This document shows positions 1 through 9,033 of a stretch of 64,000 nucleotides of DNA, one piece after another. The notes under the pieces were generated by a model. It saw nothing but the letters and a program-made list of their open reading frames with translations. It had not been told where the DNA came from and ran no database searches. Numbering within the stretch: position 1 is the first letter of the stretch; the number at the start of each line of letters is the position of its first letter. A program made the position numbers and the translations under genes. Source of the DNA: Xanthobacteraceae bacterium (lineage in GTDB: Bacteria > Pseudomonadota > Alphaproteobacteria > Rhizobiales > Xanthobacteraceae). The stretch spans positions 1 to 64,000 of the forward strand of contig JARBUD010000021.1 in assembly GCA_029239875.1 (NCBI GenBank), in the 5' to 3' direction.

Positions 1-1
1 G

Positions 2-223
2 GAGCGCCAGTATGACGGCATGCTCGCGGCCGTCACCTATCTCGATGATCCGAACCCGGCCTATGCCGCCGAGGCGGCGGCGCTGAAGGCGCATCGCTCT
101 GCGGTTTGGACCTATGCGCTGGGCGCTCTTGCCGACGTCCAGGCGGGCGAGCGCGCCGCCCCGACCCTTGAGGATTTCCTCGCCGAGGTGGCGGCGGCCT
201 GTCCCTTCACCTGGCCGGCGTGA
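2..223 (+). CDS. C-terminal part of a protein running in from the left edge (probable phage-associated hypothetical protein)
   Basis: Open frame from the window start (ERQYDGMLAAVTYLDDPNPAYAAE...) to a stop at 223, upstream of a lysis cassette. Confidence 0.45.
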   Translation, partial: ERQYDGMLAAVTYLDDPNPAYAAEAAALKAHRSAVWTYALGALADVQAGERAAPTLEDFLAEVAAACPFTWPA

Positions 224-273
224 CGGTCGGCCGCGGGCTTCCCGACGCGCCGGGGGCGCGGGTTACTCGCGCA

Positions 274-756
274 TTAAGACGGATACAAGATCAAGTACGC
301 TCGATACGTGCCGAATACGATGGCGGCGTAGGCTAGCGCTACGCTAAGCACGGCAAGCGCGCGGAATATATCTCCCGCGAGCTTTCGTCTCTTTGCTGGA
401 GCGGTTCCGTAATCGACGTAGGGATACTGGTAAGACAGGGAAACCTTATTGAAGGCGTCAGAATAAAATATCTGGGAAAAATAGGCGAAACACGAAGCAA
501 AACCCGAAAGCATCGCTCCGATCGCGAACCCGAAAACCGGAAGCGTGAGTTGAACGGCGATGTACCTGTCCGATTCGAACAATGTGGCAATGAAAGCCAG
601 CCCAGCGATCACTGACCCGCCGTTGATTAAAGCTGCCGTTCGAATCGCCTCCAGTCCAAACGAGATGGCGGACCGGAACATCTCAAGCGCCCGGTTGTGG
701 AAGTGCTCGTGCTCAAGATGAGCAAGGCTCAAGTCGGGCTTCATATGGTCGTCCAT
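274..756 (-). CDS. hypothetical membrane protein, 160 aa
   Basis: Complete ORF with several hydrophobic segments (AALINGGSVIAGLAFIATLF; AIGAMLSGFASCFAYF; ALAVLSVALAYAAIVFGTY). Confidence 0.6.
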   Translation of the reverse strand: MDDHMKPDLSLAHLEHEHFHNRALEMFRSAISFGLEAIRTAALINGGSVIAGLAFIATLFESDRYIAVQLTLPVFGFAIGAMLSGFASCFAYFSQIFYSDAFNKVSLSYQYPYVDYGTAPAKRRKLAGDIFRALAVLSVALAYAAIVFGTYRAYLILYPS

Positions 757-870
757 TGGCGCTTACTCCTGCGGCCCCTCGGCTTTCGCGGACCTCTCGG
801 CTTGGGTTTCCGAAGCGACGCACGCGCCCATGTCGTGTAGGGCAGCGTCATAGCGATGGCTGCAGTCAGC

Positions 871-1065
871 CTACACCGCCACCCTGTCGATGGCGCGCCA
901 CGCCTCTTCAAGCTGCTGCCACGACGTTCTGCTGGCCCTGATTACCGCCAGCCGCTCCTCCCGCGTCAGCGTCGGCCTCCGCGCGGCCGCGAGCGAGTAG
1001 GAATGATCCTCGATAGCGCCCTCTAGCTCGGAGAGCATCTCGAGCAACCTTTTGTCGTCACTCAC
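871..1065 (-). CDS. hypothetical protein, 64 aa
   Basis: Short ORF MSDDKRLLEMLSELEGAIEDHSYS...; composition looks coding; GGAAC/GAAAGGA upstream. Confidence 0.45.
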   Translation of the reverse strand: MSDDKRLLEMLSELEGAIEDHSYSLAAARRPTLTREERLAVIRASRTSWQQLEEAWRAIDRVAV

Positions 1066-1161
1066 GGCACGTTCCTTTCGGTCCTAGATCACCGGGGCAG
1101 CGCTGCAGGCCGGGCCAAGGCCGGGCCTCATCTTTCTCAACTCGATACTTTGGAGACTAGC

Positions 1162-2028
1162 ATGACCGCGTCGAGCTTCGACGAGGCGCTTAAGCGCGTC
1201 CTCGTGCATGAGGGGGGCTATGTGAACCATCCCGCCGATCCCGGCGGCGCCACCAATAAAGGCGTGACCCAGCGCGTCTATGACGGCTGGCGCCGCCGTG
1301 CCGGCAAGCCCACGCGAAGCGTCAAGCAGGTCACCAGCGACGAGGTGAAGGCCATCTATGAGTTCCAGTACTGGGACGAGATCCGCGCCGACGAGATGCC
1401 GGCTGGCGTCGACTATGTCGTCTTCGACGGTGCGGTGAATTCGGGGCCAGGCCAGTCGGTGAAGTGGCTGCAACGCGCGCTCGGCGTCGCGGCGGACGGC
1501 GTCGTCGGCGCCGTCACCATCGAGGCGCTGAATGAGCACCCCGATCACGATGCGCTGATCGCCGACATCATCTCCCGTCGGCTCGCCATGCTGAAGGGGC
1601 TACGCACCTGGCGCACCTTCGGCGCGGGATGGTCGAAGCGCGTCGGCAACGTGCTGAAGCATGGGCAAGCCGCGGCCATGGGCTCGGTCGGCCCCGATCC
1701 GGTGTTCACGAAGGAAGGTGCCCAGCGGGCCGATATCGACGATATCGCCACGCCGCCGGCGCCGATCGGCGGCTCGGTCGGTACCGTGGCCGGTGGCGGC
1801 GGCGCGGCCGTCATCATCGACCAGGCGAAGGATACGCTGCAGCCCATGGTCGGCGGCGGTGGCTGGCTCGACACCATCTTCGCCGGCCTTGTCGTCGCCG
1901 GCGTCGTCGTTGCCATCGGCGGCATCGCCTACGGTCTCTGGGCCTCCCGCCGCAACAAGGAGATCGGCGCCATCGTCAGCGGCGACGCGAGGGCCGACCT
2001 CCGCGAACTCCGGGGAGCCACGGCGTGA
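1162..2028 (+). CDS. glycoside hydrolase family 108 phage endolysin (N-acetylmuramidase) with C-terminal TM segment
   Basis: Motif EGGYVNHPADPGGATNKGVTQ plus a peptidoglycan-binding-like region (LQRALGVAADGVVGAVTIEALN), typical of GH108. Hydrophobic C-terminal segment FAGLVVAGVVVAIGGIAYGLWA. ATG at 1162 preferred over 1150. Confidence 0.85.
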   Translation: MTASSFDEALKRVLVHEGGYVNHPADPGGATNKGVTQRVYDGWRRRAGKPTRSVKQVTSDEVKAIYEFQYWDEIRADEMPAGVDYVVFDGAVNSGPGQSVKWLQRALGVAADGVVGAVTIEALNEHPDHDALIADIISRRLAMLKGLRTWRTFGAGWSKRVGNVLKHGQAAAMGSVGPDPVFTKEGAQRADIDDIATPPAPIGGSVGTVAGGGGAAVIIDQAKDTLQPMVGGGGWLDTIFAGLVVAGVVVAIGGIAYGLWASRRNKEIGAIVSGDARADLRELRGATA

Positions 2029-2369
2029 CCTGGCTCCTCGGCTTCATCGTCGACAACGTGCCGTGGTGGGTGTGGCTGGTCGCGCTCGCGGTCCTGCTCG
2101 CAATCACCTGGCAGGCCTGGCGCCCAATCTGGGCGCTCCTCCCGTCCCCCATCAAGGCGGCGGTGCTGATCATCTGCACCGCCGTCCTCGCCTATCTCGC
2201 CGGGCGCAATAGGGGCGCGTCCGGCGCTCTCCATCGCGCCCAGGAAAGGGAGACCGCCCGTGCAGAAGATATCCGTGATCGCGGGGCTAAGGCTCGCGAG
2301 CGCGCTGACAGCGACGCTGTTGGCGGCCGGCTGCGCGACGACGACGGCTGGAAGCGGCACGACGGGTAA
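2025..2369 (+). CDS. holin / inner-membrane spanin-like protein
   Basis: GTG start overlaps the endolysin stop (GTGA). Two hydrophobic segments followed by a charged helical tail (ALHRAQERETARAEDIRDRGAKARERADSD). Position between endolysin and Rz1-like lipoprotein. Confidence 0.55.
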   Translation: MTWLLGFIVDNVPWWVWLVALAVLLAITWQAWRPIWALLPSPIKAAVLIICTAVLAYLAGRNRGASGALHRAQERETARAEDIRDRGAKARERADSDAVGGRLRDDDGWKRHDG

Positions 2370-2487
2370 GGCCGTATGCGGCGTGTTCCGTCCGATCAGT
2401 TGGGCAGATGCCGACACAGAGTCGACCGTCCGGCAGGTGAAGGCGCACAACGCTGTCGGGCGTGAAGTGTGCGGGTGGCGCCCCTGA
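2260..2487 (+). CDS. Rz1-like outer-membrane spanin lipoprotein (overlaps the upstream gene in another frame)
   Basis: GTG start; signal peptide with lipobox LLAAGC; C-terminal CGVFRPISWADADTESTVRQVKAHNAVGREVCGW resembles alphaproteobacterial phage Rz1-type proteins. Overlaps 2025..2369 by 110 bp. Confidence 0.65.
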   Translation: MQKISVIAGLRLASALTATLLAAGCATTTAGSGTTGKAVCGVFRPISWADADTESTVRQVKAHNAVGREVCGWRP

Positions 2488-2828
2488 TGTCGGATAGCAA
2501 TGACCAAATCCTTGGTCTGCTCCGGGATGTTCTCCGGGGGCAGGATGCGCTCAAGGATGAGGTGGCCGAGCTGAGGACCACCGTCGCGGTGGACGTGGCC
2601 GTATCCGCCCAGCATCGCGACCAAAGCGAAGCGCGCTTCGAGGCAATCGAGCGGACGCTGAGCCAGGAGATCAAGCCGCAGACGGAAGAGTGGAAGCGGA
2701 TGAAGACCATCGGGCTGGGCTTCGCCGGCCTTCTGGCGCTCGGCGGTATCTCCTTCGGAGCGATGCTGGCCTATGCCAGCGACACGGCGGTGAATGCCGT
2801 ACGCCATTGGCTGCGGATCGGCGGATAA
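2487..2828 (+). CDS. DUF1515-like phage protein (coiled coil + TM)
   Basis: MSDSNDQILGLLRDVLRGQDALKDEVAELR... then one TM (GLGFAGLLALGGISFGAMLAYA); start overlaps previous stop (TGATG). Confidence 0.6.
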   Translation: MSDSNDQILGLLRDVLRGQDALKDEVAELRTTVAVDVAVSAQHRDQSEARFEAIERTLSQEIKPQTEEWKRMKTIGLGFAGLLALGGISFGAMLAYASDTAVNAVRHWLRIGG

Positions 2829-2841
2829 CCAGATCCAATGA

Positions 2842-3153
2842 CTAGTGCAGCGACGGAGGGCTAAGAAGCCGGAGCGTGGATCCCTGAAGTCTGATACGTC
2901 GTCCAGCGACGAGGCGATCCACTGCGCCTGCGACAGAGTAGTATGAAAGGAGGCTATCCGACGATACGGCTATGAGCAGGGGGATCAGCTTCGCCGTGCC
3001 ACCGAGCCGCCGGACATGACGCAGTATCATCTCCGGAAGATCGGCCTCGGTTGTCATTGGAACGAGCTTCCGCATGTCAGCGAGCGATCGGGCAGCGCGA
3101 AACAAATGGCGCCGAACCTTGGTCGTCCATGAAGCGCTCTCCACGCTGTCCAT
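2842..3153 (-). CDS. hypothetical protein, 103 aa
   Basis: Complete ORF MDSVESASWTTKVRRHLFRAARSL...; no recognised family. Confidence 0.4.
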   Translation of the reverse strand: MDSVESASWTTKVRRHLFRAARSLADMRKLVPMTTEADLPEMILRHVRRLGGTAKLIPLLIAVSSDSLLSYYSVAGAVDRLVAGRRIRLQGSTLRLLSPPSLH

Positions 3154-3413
3154 CTGCTGAGCTAGGTCGGCGAGCTTGATGCGCGAGCCGCATCAGCCAT
3201 CCCTTTGAGTTGCCGTGGATCGCTAGTTCTTAGCAGCCTCAGGCGCCGCGACAGTATGGCGTTTACCTAGGCAGGTCGACTCAATTTGGCCCACCACTAG
3301 GTTCCGCGCGGCCCGAACCGGAATTCTGAGATCTGCGCTTGCGCGCGGATGATCGTCGGCTCCGGCCGGCGGTAACGTGCCTAGCCGTCCTTGGGCGTTT
3401 CCTCCCTAACTGA

Positions 3414-3445
3414 CCCCGCTCTCCATCGGGAGAGCGGGGCTCTTT
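3414..3445 (+). terminator. rho-independent terminator
   Basis: Perfect 11-bp stem ccccgctctcc / ggagagcgggg followed by ctctttt. Confidence 0.7.
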
Positions 3446-3645
3446 TGCGTTTCTGGCCATTTCAAGCAGCGCGGGAATAAAAACGGCTGCTCATTCGTTT
3501 GCTGGTGCCGACGAAAATCCTGCTCCTTGAGCGGGCGCGGTATTGTATTGATCTATGTAGTCGTCAGAAATACTACAATAAGCCACGGAACAATTCTAAT
3601 TGATATTCATTATCGCCACGGTCCTGTCGACCTGTGGAGGATACT

Positions 3646-3936
3646 ATGAAGAAAATCGCTCTTGTCGCGACCATCGTCGCCTCGGTCATCGCCGTCCCCG
3701 CCGCCACCTTCGCGCAAGCTGTCGTGACGGTGCCGAGCGAGGTGGAAACCTATGTCGTCAAGGAAAAGACCCCATCTGTCACCTTCCAGGGTGACGTTGT
3801 GGTGGGAACGGCTCTTCCCGACACCGTCGTCCTTCACCCCGTGCCCAAGCACGACACCTACAGCTATGCGGTGGTGAACAATAAGCGGGTGATCGTCGAG
3901 GGGAAAACTCGCAAGGTCGTGAAGGTGATCGAGTAA
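3646..3936 (+). CDS. DUF1236-family periplasmic protein
   Basis: Signal peptide MKKIALVATIVASVIAVPAATFAQA; ...GTALPDTVVLHPVPKHDTYSYAVVNNKRVIVEGKTRKVVKVIE is typical of DUF1236. ATG 3646 after an aggat SD. Confidence 0.75.
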   Translation: MKKIALVATIVASVIAVPAATFAQAVVTVPSEVETYVVKEKTPSVTFQGDVVVGTALPDTVVLHPVPKHDTYSYAVVNNKRVIVEGKTRKVVKVIE

Positions 3937-3977
3937 TCGATCATCCGCGACCGCTCGTCAACGAGCGGGAGGTCGCT

Positions 3978-4148
3978 ATGCGAAAGCTGCTTCTCGCAGC
4001 TGCGGCCATGATGTCGGTGGTGTGGCTCGCTCTCGTTGCGATCCACATGCCCGTCTCCCAGACGGACGTGTTTGGCCGCCCGATCTCATCAGATGAGCCG
4101 CTAAGCGGCTACGGCGTCTATGTTAACTCAGCAGTTCAGCGCCGCTAG
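3978..4148 (+). CDS. small secreted/membrane peptide, 56 aa
   Basis: ATG at 3978 with gggagg upstream; MRKLLLAAAAMMSVVWLALVAIHMPVSQTDVFGRPISSDEPLSGYGVYVNSAVQRR*. Read by eye; too short for the supplied ORF list. Confidence 0.4.
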   Translation: MRKLLLAAAAMMSVVWLALVAIHMPVSQTDVFGRPISSDEPLSGYGVYVNSAVQRR

Positions 4149-4233
4149 AAGTGCGCACGCCTCGATGCGGCTTGTTGAGCGTTCGAAACGGCGGCACGTC
4201 ATCTTCATGCGAACCGTGACGTGCCGTCCGGTC

Positions 4234-4271
4234 GGCCCTGCTCTCCTCCTGAGGGGGGCGGGGCCTTTTTT
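4234..4271 (+). terminator. rho-independent terminator
   Basis: 13-bp stem ggccctgctctcc / ggggggcggggcc (three G-U pairs) followed by tttttt. Confidence 0.65.
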
Positions 4272-4561
4272 ACGTTCGGAGTGCCGACTGCGGATCGTGC
4301 ACGTTTATGGCTGAGCAACCTTAATATGCGACCGCTTCGACAGCCACACCATTAAGGCGATGAGAATCCAGTACTTGCGCACGAAACGGGACATCAAAAG
4401 CGCTCCTATTCGCCTTTGATCCTTCGGCGACTTATAAGGAGCTTCCACACTAACCGCCATCATCCAGATCGACACCTTCAGGACTGCGATCCGTTGACGC
4501 TTGATCACCCTTGCCGCTTTGGTCGCTCCATGCTCCCTTAGGGAAGGTTCGGGAGGTACAT

Positions 4562-4765
4562 ATGGCAATCGAGGTCGTCTCGGCGCTGGTCGGAATCTTG
4601 GTGGTCGCTGCTATGCTGCTTATTGGCCGCGCTGGGCGCGACAAGACGGTGAAGCCGTTTCTCGCTACGGAGATGCGACAGGCTGGTTATGCTGTCGTCG
4701 CTACCGGCGCAACGTGCGTCACCGTGCTTCTCCTGTTCAACGCCATCGCGCACCTGGCCTCCTGA
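4562..4765 (+). CDS. small two-TM membrane protein
   Basis: MAIEVVSALVGILVVAAMLLIGRAG...GYAVVATGATCVTVLLLFNAIAHLAS. Confidence 0.5.
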   Translation: MAIEVVSALVGILVVAAMLLIGRAGRDKTVKPFLATEMRQAGYAVVATGATCVTVLLLFNAIAHLAS

Positions 4766-4812
4766 CGACGAGGCAATTGAACCTCAGCGCACCGTCTTGC
4801 GTTGAATCGGCC

Positions 4813-5130
4813 ATGATCGAGATGGAGCCGGTACAAGTCTGGGAGAGTGGCTCGGTCAAGCGGACGCTGACCGATGTCGAGGCCGCCGCCCGGTTCCTGC
4901 TGGAGAAATGGCCATCCGTCGTCGAGGGCACGCCGCTGCATCGGGCCGCGCGCATGGTGGCGCTCGATGCGGTCCAGGGGAACGCGCCGGCGGAGGACTT
5001 CCGAGCGGCGTTCATCGCCGCCGCTACGGAGGCGGAGATACTCGCACCCGCCGACCCCAAACCCGAGAAGCTGCTGCCCGGCCACATCGCCGAGCCTTGG
5101 CGGTACGGGAAGCGCAAGCAGCGGCGCTAG
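4813..5130 (+). CDS. DUF982 domain-containing protein
   Basis: MIEMEPVQVWESGSVKRTLTDVEAAARFLLEKWPSVVEGTPLHRAARMVALDAVQG...FRAAFIAAATEAEI matches the DUF982 pattern. Confidence 0.75.
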   Translation: MIEMEPVQVWESGSVKRTLTDVEAAARFLLEKWPSVVEGTPLHRAARMVALDAVQGNAPAEDFRAAFIAAATEAEILAPADPKPEKLLPGHIAEPWRYGKRKQRR

Positions 5131-5426
5131 CGCAGGGCCTTTACGATCCTCTCGAGGTCGCTGAAGCCAGCATGCACCCAAACGCCACCCTCGGCCGCCA
5201 GCAGATCGGCCGTGAAGCTGATGCGCACGGCATCCACGCGCTTCTTGATCTCCGCCCGATGCCCCGGCACGAAGGCGAGGACGCCGCTCCAGATGCGCAT
5301 GTCGACGGGCGGCTGATCAGGGGCAACCGGCCAGTCCGAGCGAATGTCTGAACGCCCACTGGTTCCTGACGCTTGCAGACGCGGCCGAAAAGATGGAGGC
5401 TTGGTCAGCACGGGGCCATCGGCCAC
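5127..5426 (-). CDS. hypothetical protein, 99 aa (uncertain)
   Basis: ORF convergent with the DUF982 gene, overlapping by 4 bp; no recognised family. Confidence 0.35.
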   Translation of the reverse strand: MADGPVLTKPPSFRPRLQASGTSGRSDIRSDWPVAPDQPPVDMRIWSGVLAFVPGHRAEIKKRVDAVRISFTADLLAAEGGVWVHAGFSDLERIVKALR

Positions 5427-5601
5427 AAGGCCCCAATCTCGCTGCAGAACCCCGGCGGCGTAGCCAGCCCACCGCCGTGAAGCAGGCCTGAAACTCCAGC
5501 TTCCGGCGGTCCAGAAAATGGTCTCGAATCACCTATCTTAGCGTTGCCAGCCGGGTCTGAAGTCCAAATGCCTTCACAAGGGCGCGATCCCCTTTCGGGG
5601 C

Positions 5602-6669
5602 TCACTGCTCGGTACCGTCGGCACCAACGCTTTGCCTTGACGCCGTGAATATGTCCCAGGCCGCGATAAACAAGGCGGCGATGACGGGACCGACAACAAA
5701 TCCGTTGAGACCGAAAGTCGCAATGCCGCCCAGAGTGGAGATGAGCACAATATAGTCGGGCATCTTGGTGTCCTTTCCCACCAGGAGTGGACGCAGGAAG
5801 TTATCGACGAGTCCAATGACGAGTGCACCGAACGCGATCAAAATAATGCCCTGCCAGACCGCCCCGCTTGCCAGAAGATAGATGGCAACTGGAGCCCAAA
5901 TCAGGCCTGCGCCAATCGCGGGAAGCAATGAAAAGAATGCCATCACCACTCCCCATAACAGCGGAGCGCTGATCCCGAGGAACCAAAATATCAGGCCACC
6001 AAGCGTTCCTTGCAGAAGCGCGACGAGCAGGTCGCCCTTGACTGTCGCGCGGATGACGATCGTGAATCTGTTGAGGAAGTCCTGCTTATGCTCGGTGAGC
6101 AACGGAATGGCATCACGGATACGCTTGGACAACTTGGCCTCGTCTCGGAGCACGAAGAACAACAGATACAGCATGACGAACAAGTTCACGACGAAGTCAA
6201 ACGTGCCCTGACCAATAGTGAGGGCCTGAGTCGCTATGTATTGGCTGCCCGACACGAGTCCAGCGGACAGCTTTTCCTGCAACTCTCCGAGGCTCGCGAC
6301 GCCGAAGTGATCCAGCAGGTTGGTTACCCACCCGGGCAAGACCTCCTGGATTTGCCGAAAGAATCGGGCGAAATCGATCTCTCCCAATTGGAGCTTTCCA
6401 TAGATGCCCACGGCCTCCCGAGCCAATGACACCCCGATAAGAGTCGATGGCAGGATCACGATGGCCACGATGATAAAGACCGTGAAAAAGGCGGCGAGAT
6501 TCCGACGGCCTCCCAGCAATCGCACCATTTCCCGGTGCAGCGGCGCGAACAAGACTGCGATTATGGTTCCCCAAAGAATCGCGCCATAGAACGGCCAGAG
6601 AATCCAGGCCAACGCCAGTGATATGGCAACGATCATCGCCAGAAAGGCATTCTGTTCAACACTGCGCAT
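5602..6669 (-). CDS. AI-2E family transporter (PerM/TqsA-like)
   Basis: 355 aa, repeated hydrophobic segments, typical LLPAIGAGLIWAPVAIYLL...VDNFLRPLLVGKDTKMPDYIVLISTLGGIATFGLNGFVVGPVIAALF. Confidence 0.9.
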   Translation of the reverse strand: MRSVEQNAFLAMIVAISLALAWILWPFYGAILWGTIIAVLFAPLHREMVRLLGGRRNLAAFFTVFIIVAIVILPSTLIGVSLAREAVGIYGKLQLGEIDFARFFRQIQEVLPGWVTNLLDHFGVASLGELQEKLSAGLVSGSQYIATQALTIGQGTFDFVVNLFVMLYLLFFVLRDEAKLSKRIRDAIPLLTEHKQDFLNRFTIVIRATVKGDLLVALLQGTLGGLIFWFLGISAPLLWGVVMAFFSLLPAIGAGLIWAPVAIYLLASGAVWQGIILIAFGALVIGLVDNFLRPLLVGKDTKMPDYIVLISTLGGIATFGLNGFVVGPVIAALFIAAWDIFTASRQSVGADGTEQ

Positions 6670-6863
6670 GCGGACTTTCCTGAATGCGTGATTCTCTTAA
6701 CTTAGCCTCACGGTGTCTAACGTAGGTTGTATACTGATTAGATGCCGCCCGGATTGCCGGACACGCGCCAGGTCTTCGAGTTGCAATCGGCTCAAGCTGG
6801 CTCAATGATACCGCAGTTGATGTGCTCCCGGTTTGATCGTCCGACGAAGCCTTACAAATGGCA

Positions 6864-8165
6864 TCAGCGAAAACAGTCCGGTTCTTCGTTGCCGCCAATC
6901 CATCCGATACCGGACGGAGACGATCCGGGAAGCGGCGGGAAGAGATCCGCCCGCCGGCCTTTGGCGAAAACGATATGGGAGAGATCAAGCGAATCTCCGA
7001 ACGCCTCGCCGGTGCCTTCGAGATACATCATCCATCGACGTCTAAAGGCTTCCGTGAAGACGGCTGCATCCGCCTTCTGGATCTGCGGCCACGCCTCGAC
7101 GAAATTCTTCCGCCACTCATCCATCGTTCGCTGATAGTGCGGCCACAGGTTCTCCACCGAGATCAGCATCAGGCCAGCGCGATCGAAGGCCGCGAGCGTC
7201 GCGGGCAGGCTCGGCACATGCCCGCCGGGGAAGATATACTTGAGCGTCAGCAAGCCGGTCATCTGCCGTACCATCCAGGTAGTGGTCGAGACGACGCCGA
7301 TGCCGCCCTCCTTTAGTGCGGCGGCGATCGCTTCTGCCCATAACCGGTATTGCTTCGGCCTGTAGCCGGCATGTTCCTGCACGCCGATGGAGACGAAACG
7401 GTCGAAGCGGCCACTCTCCCGAACGATGTCGCGATGATCGCCCTCGACTAGACGGATCTTCTCGGCCAATCCGTGGCGGTGAAAGCGTTCGCGCATATAG
7501 TCGTTCTGGCGGCGAACAGGATTATAGACCGTGACGTCAACCTGGTAACGCTTCGCCATGTAGATCGCTAGGTAGCCCCAGCCGGCGCCGACTTCGAGCA
7601 CGGACATGTCGGGCTCCAGCCGAAGCGTCCGGCAAATATACTCATAATTATTGAATTTGGCCTGGTTGAGTGTTCGGGTTTCGGGCGTCCATAGACCCTC
7701 GGAATAGCCGAGTGTCTCTCCGAGCATGGCTTCGAACAGTGCCGACGGCAGCGCATAATGAAACTCGGCATTTTGGACGGAATGTTGGTGGGCATCCCCG
7801 CTTTGCCGCCACTCCTGCACCCGCTGCCGGAGCTCATTGAGCGGATTGCGCAACAGGCGATTCCAGGATGTAGAAGACCCGATTCCGGCCCTGTGTCCCA
7901 AGGCGGCAAGCGTTGCGATGGGCTGTTCGCCTTCGAGATCCACATCGCCGTCGATGAAGGCTTCGAACAGCCCTTCATAAAAGAACAGCAATGTATGCCA
8001 CTCGGCGCGGCGGTTCCGGAATCTGATGGAGACCTTTGGCCGGGGGCCTTCGGAGAGGTTCTGATAGATAGAGCCGTCAGAGAATTCGACACGGAGTGTG
8101 GTGTCATGGGACGCAGTGCCAACGCGCTCGAAAATTCGTCGCAATAAAGACTGTGGGATCATCAC
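6864..8165 (-). CDS. cyclopropane-fatty-acyl-phospholipid synthase family SAM-dependent methyltransferase
   Basis: VLEVGAGWGYLAIYMAKRYQVDVTVYNPVRRQNDY...VSIGVQEHAGY...YIFPGGHVPSL is typical of the CFA synthase family. Confidence 0.9.
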   Translation of the reverse strand: MMIPQSLLRRIFERVGTASHDTTLRVEFSDGSIYQNLSEGPRPKVSIRFRNRRAEWHTLLFFYEGLFEAFIDGDVDLEGEQPIATLAALGHRAGIGSSTSWNRLLRNPLNELRQRVQEWRQSGDAHQHSVQNAEFHYALPSALFEAMLGETLGYSEGLWTPETRTLNQAKFNNYEYICRTLRLEPDMSVLEVGAGWGYLAIYMAKRYQVDVTVYNPVRRQNDYMRERFHRHGLAEKIRLVEGDHRDIVRESGRFDRFVSIGVQEHAGYRPKQYRLWAEAIAAALKEGGIGVVSTTTWMVRQMTGLLTLKYIFPGGHVPSLPATLAAFDRAGLMLISVENLWPHYQRTMDEWRKNFVEAWPQIQKADAAVFTEAFRRRWMMYLEGTGEAFGDSLDLSHIVFAKGRRADLFPPLPGSSPSGIGWIGGNEEPDCFR

Positions 8166-8679
8166 GCTTTCCCTTGCTTATGATGAGGCTGCCCAATCTC
8201 GATATTGACTTGCGACTATTGAGGTGCCGGGTCCAATCTAGGGCATTATCGTCGCGAGTCTGCCCCCGATGTTGGACCGGCGTGCTGGCCGCTTCCAACG
8301 GTGACGGACGTGCTGCGATGCTATCCGCTTCACGCCGTGTATGACGTGGTCCGTGGTTCTTGCTGTATCGCTGGCGGCTTCTGAGGTGAGCAGGCGCAGC
8401 AGGTCGGGGAAGCGCCGGCTTGGTGTCGACCTCTTCGGCGCGGGCGTTATGCATTGGCGCCATGCCCTTCAGCGGCCTCGACCACCAGCGCGGGATAAGG
8501 CCCCAGCGCATCACCTCATAGTGCCATTGGCCGTCGGCGCCTTTCCAGATCACGCCGGCTTGGTCAGTCGGAGCGATGTTGTATTGCGGCGGGAGGTTCG
8601 AGGGCGTCTCGACCACCAGCGGGCGAGAGAAGGCGTGGATTTCGGCCCACGTGTAGAACTGACTGAAGCGCCCGCACAT
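8104..8679 (-). pseudogene. truncated SOS response-associated peptidase (SRAP/YedK) gene
   Basis: N-terminal MCGRFSQFYTW...PPQYNIAPTDQAGVIW...RWGLIPRWWS...MHNARAEEVDTKPA matches SRAP. Homology is lost after about residue 80 (near 8430), where the conserved CLVPADGFYEW core is absent. The remaining frame overlaps the start of the CFA gene. Confidence 0.75.
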
Positions 8680-8760
8680 GCTGCACTGCTCCTAAACACG
8701 CCGATCATCCTAGGGGATTTGTTCCGGCTGCGGAATGCCGCTTGTTCCTATTTTGTTCTC

Positions 8761-9033
8761 ATGGAATCCATAGTGGCCTCACAGGAGGTCGAGATGGTCC
8801 AAAGAACGAAACGCACCCTGTCACCGGGCGAGGCGGAGCGCATGCAGAACGAACTGCGCGCCTTTCACAGCAGCGTCCGGATCTGGTGCGGCAAGGTACC
8901 CGTCGGCGAGACGGTGTACGTCACTCTCGACAACCTCAATAGCGCGCTCATCCTGACCGACCGCGAGCTGCAGGGCGCGATCGACGGAGCGCGCAAGGCT
9001 TGGCCTCCTGGCTGGCAGGGGCTGCCGTCGTGA
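8761..9033 (+). CDS. hypothetical protein, about 90 aa
   Basis: MESIVASQEVEMVQRTKRTLSPGEAERMQNELRAFHSS...; overlaps the next gene by GTGA. An alternative start is 8794. Confidence 0.55.
   Translation: MESIVASQEVEMVQRTKRTLSPGEAERMQNELRAFHSSVRIWCGKVPVGETVYVTLDNLNSALILTDRELQGAIDGARKAWPPGWQGLPS

Noticed and set aside
1629-2369. Long N-terminal extension of the holin/spanin-like ORF over the endolysin gene
   Set aside because: The upstream part is a +1 frame shadow of the endolysin; GTG at 2025 overlapping the stop is a better start.
4305-4568. 87-aa minus-strand ORF between two small genes
   Set aside because: No recognisable family, and its N-terminal part overlaps the upstream region of the plus-strand membrane protein gene; too weak to call.
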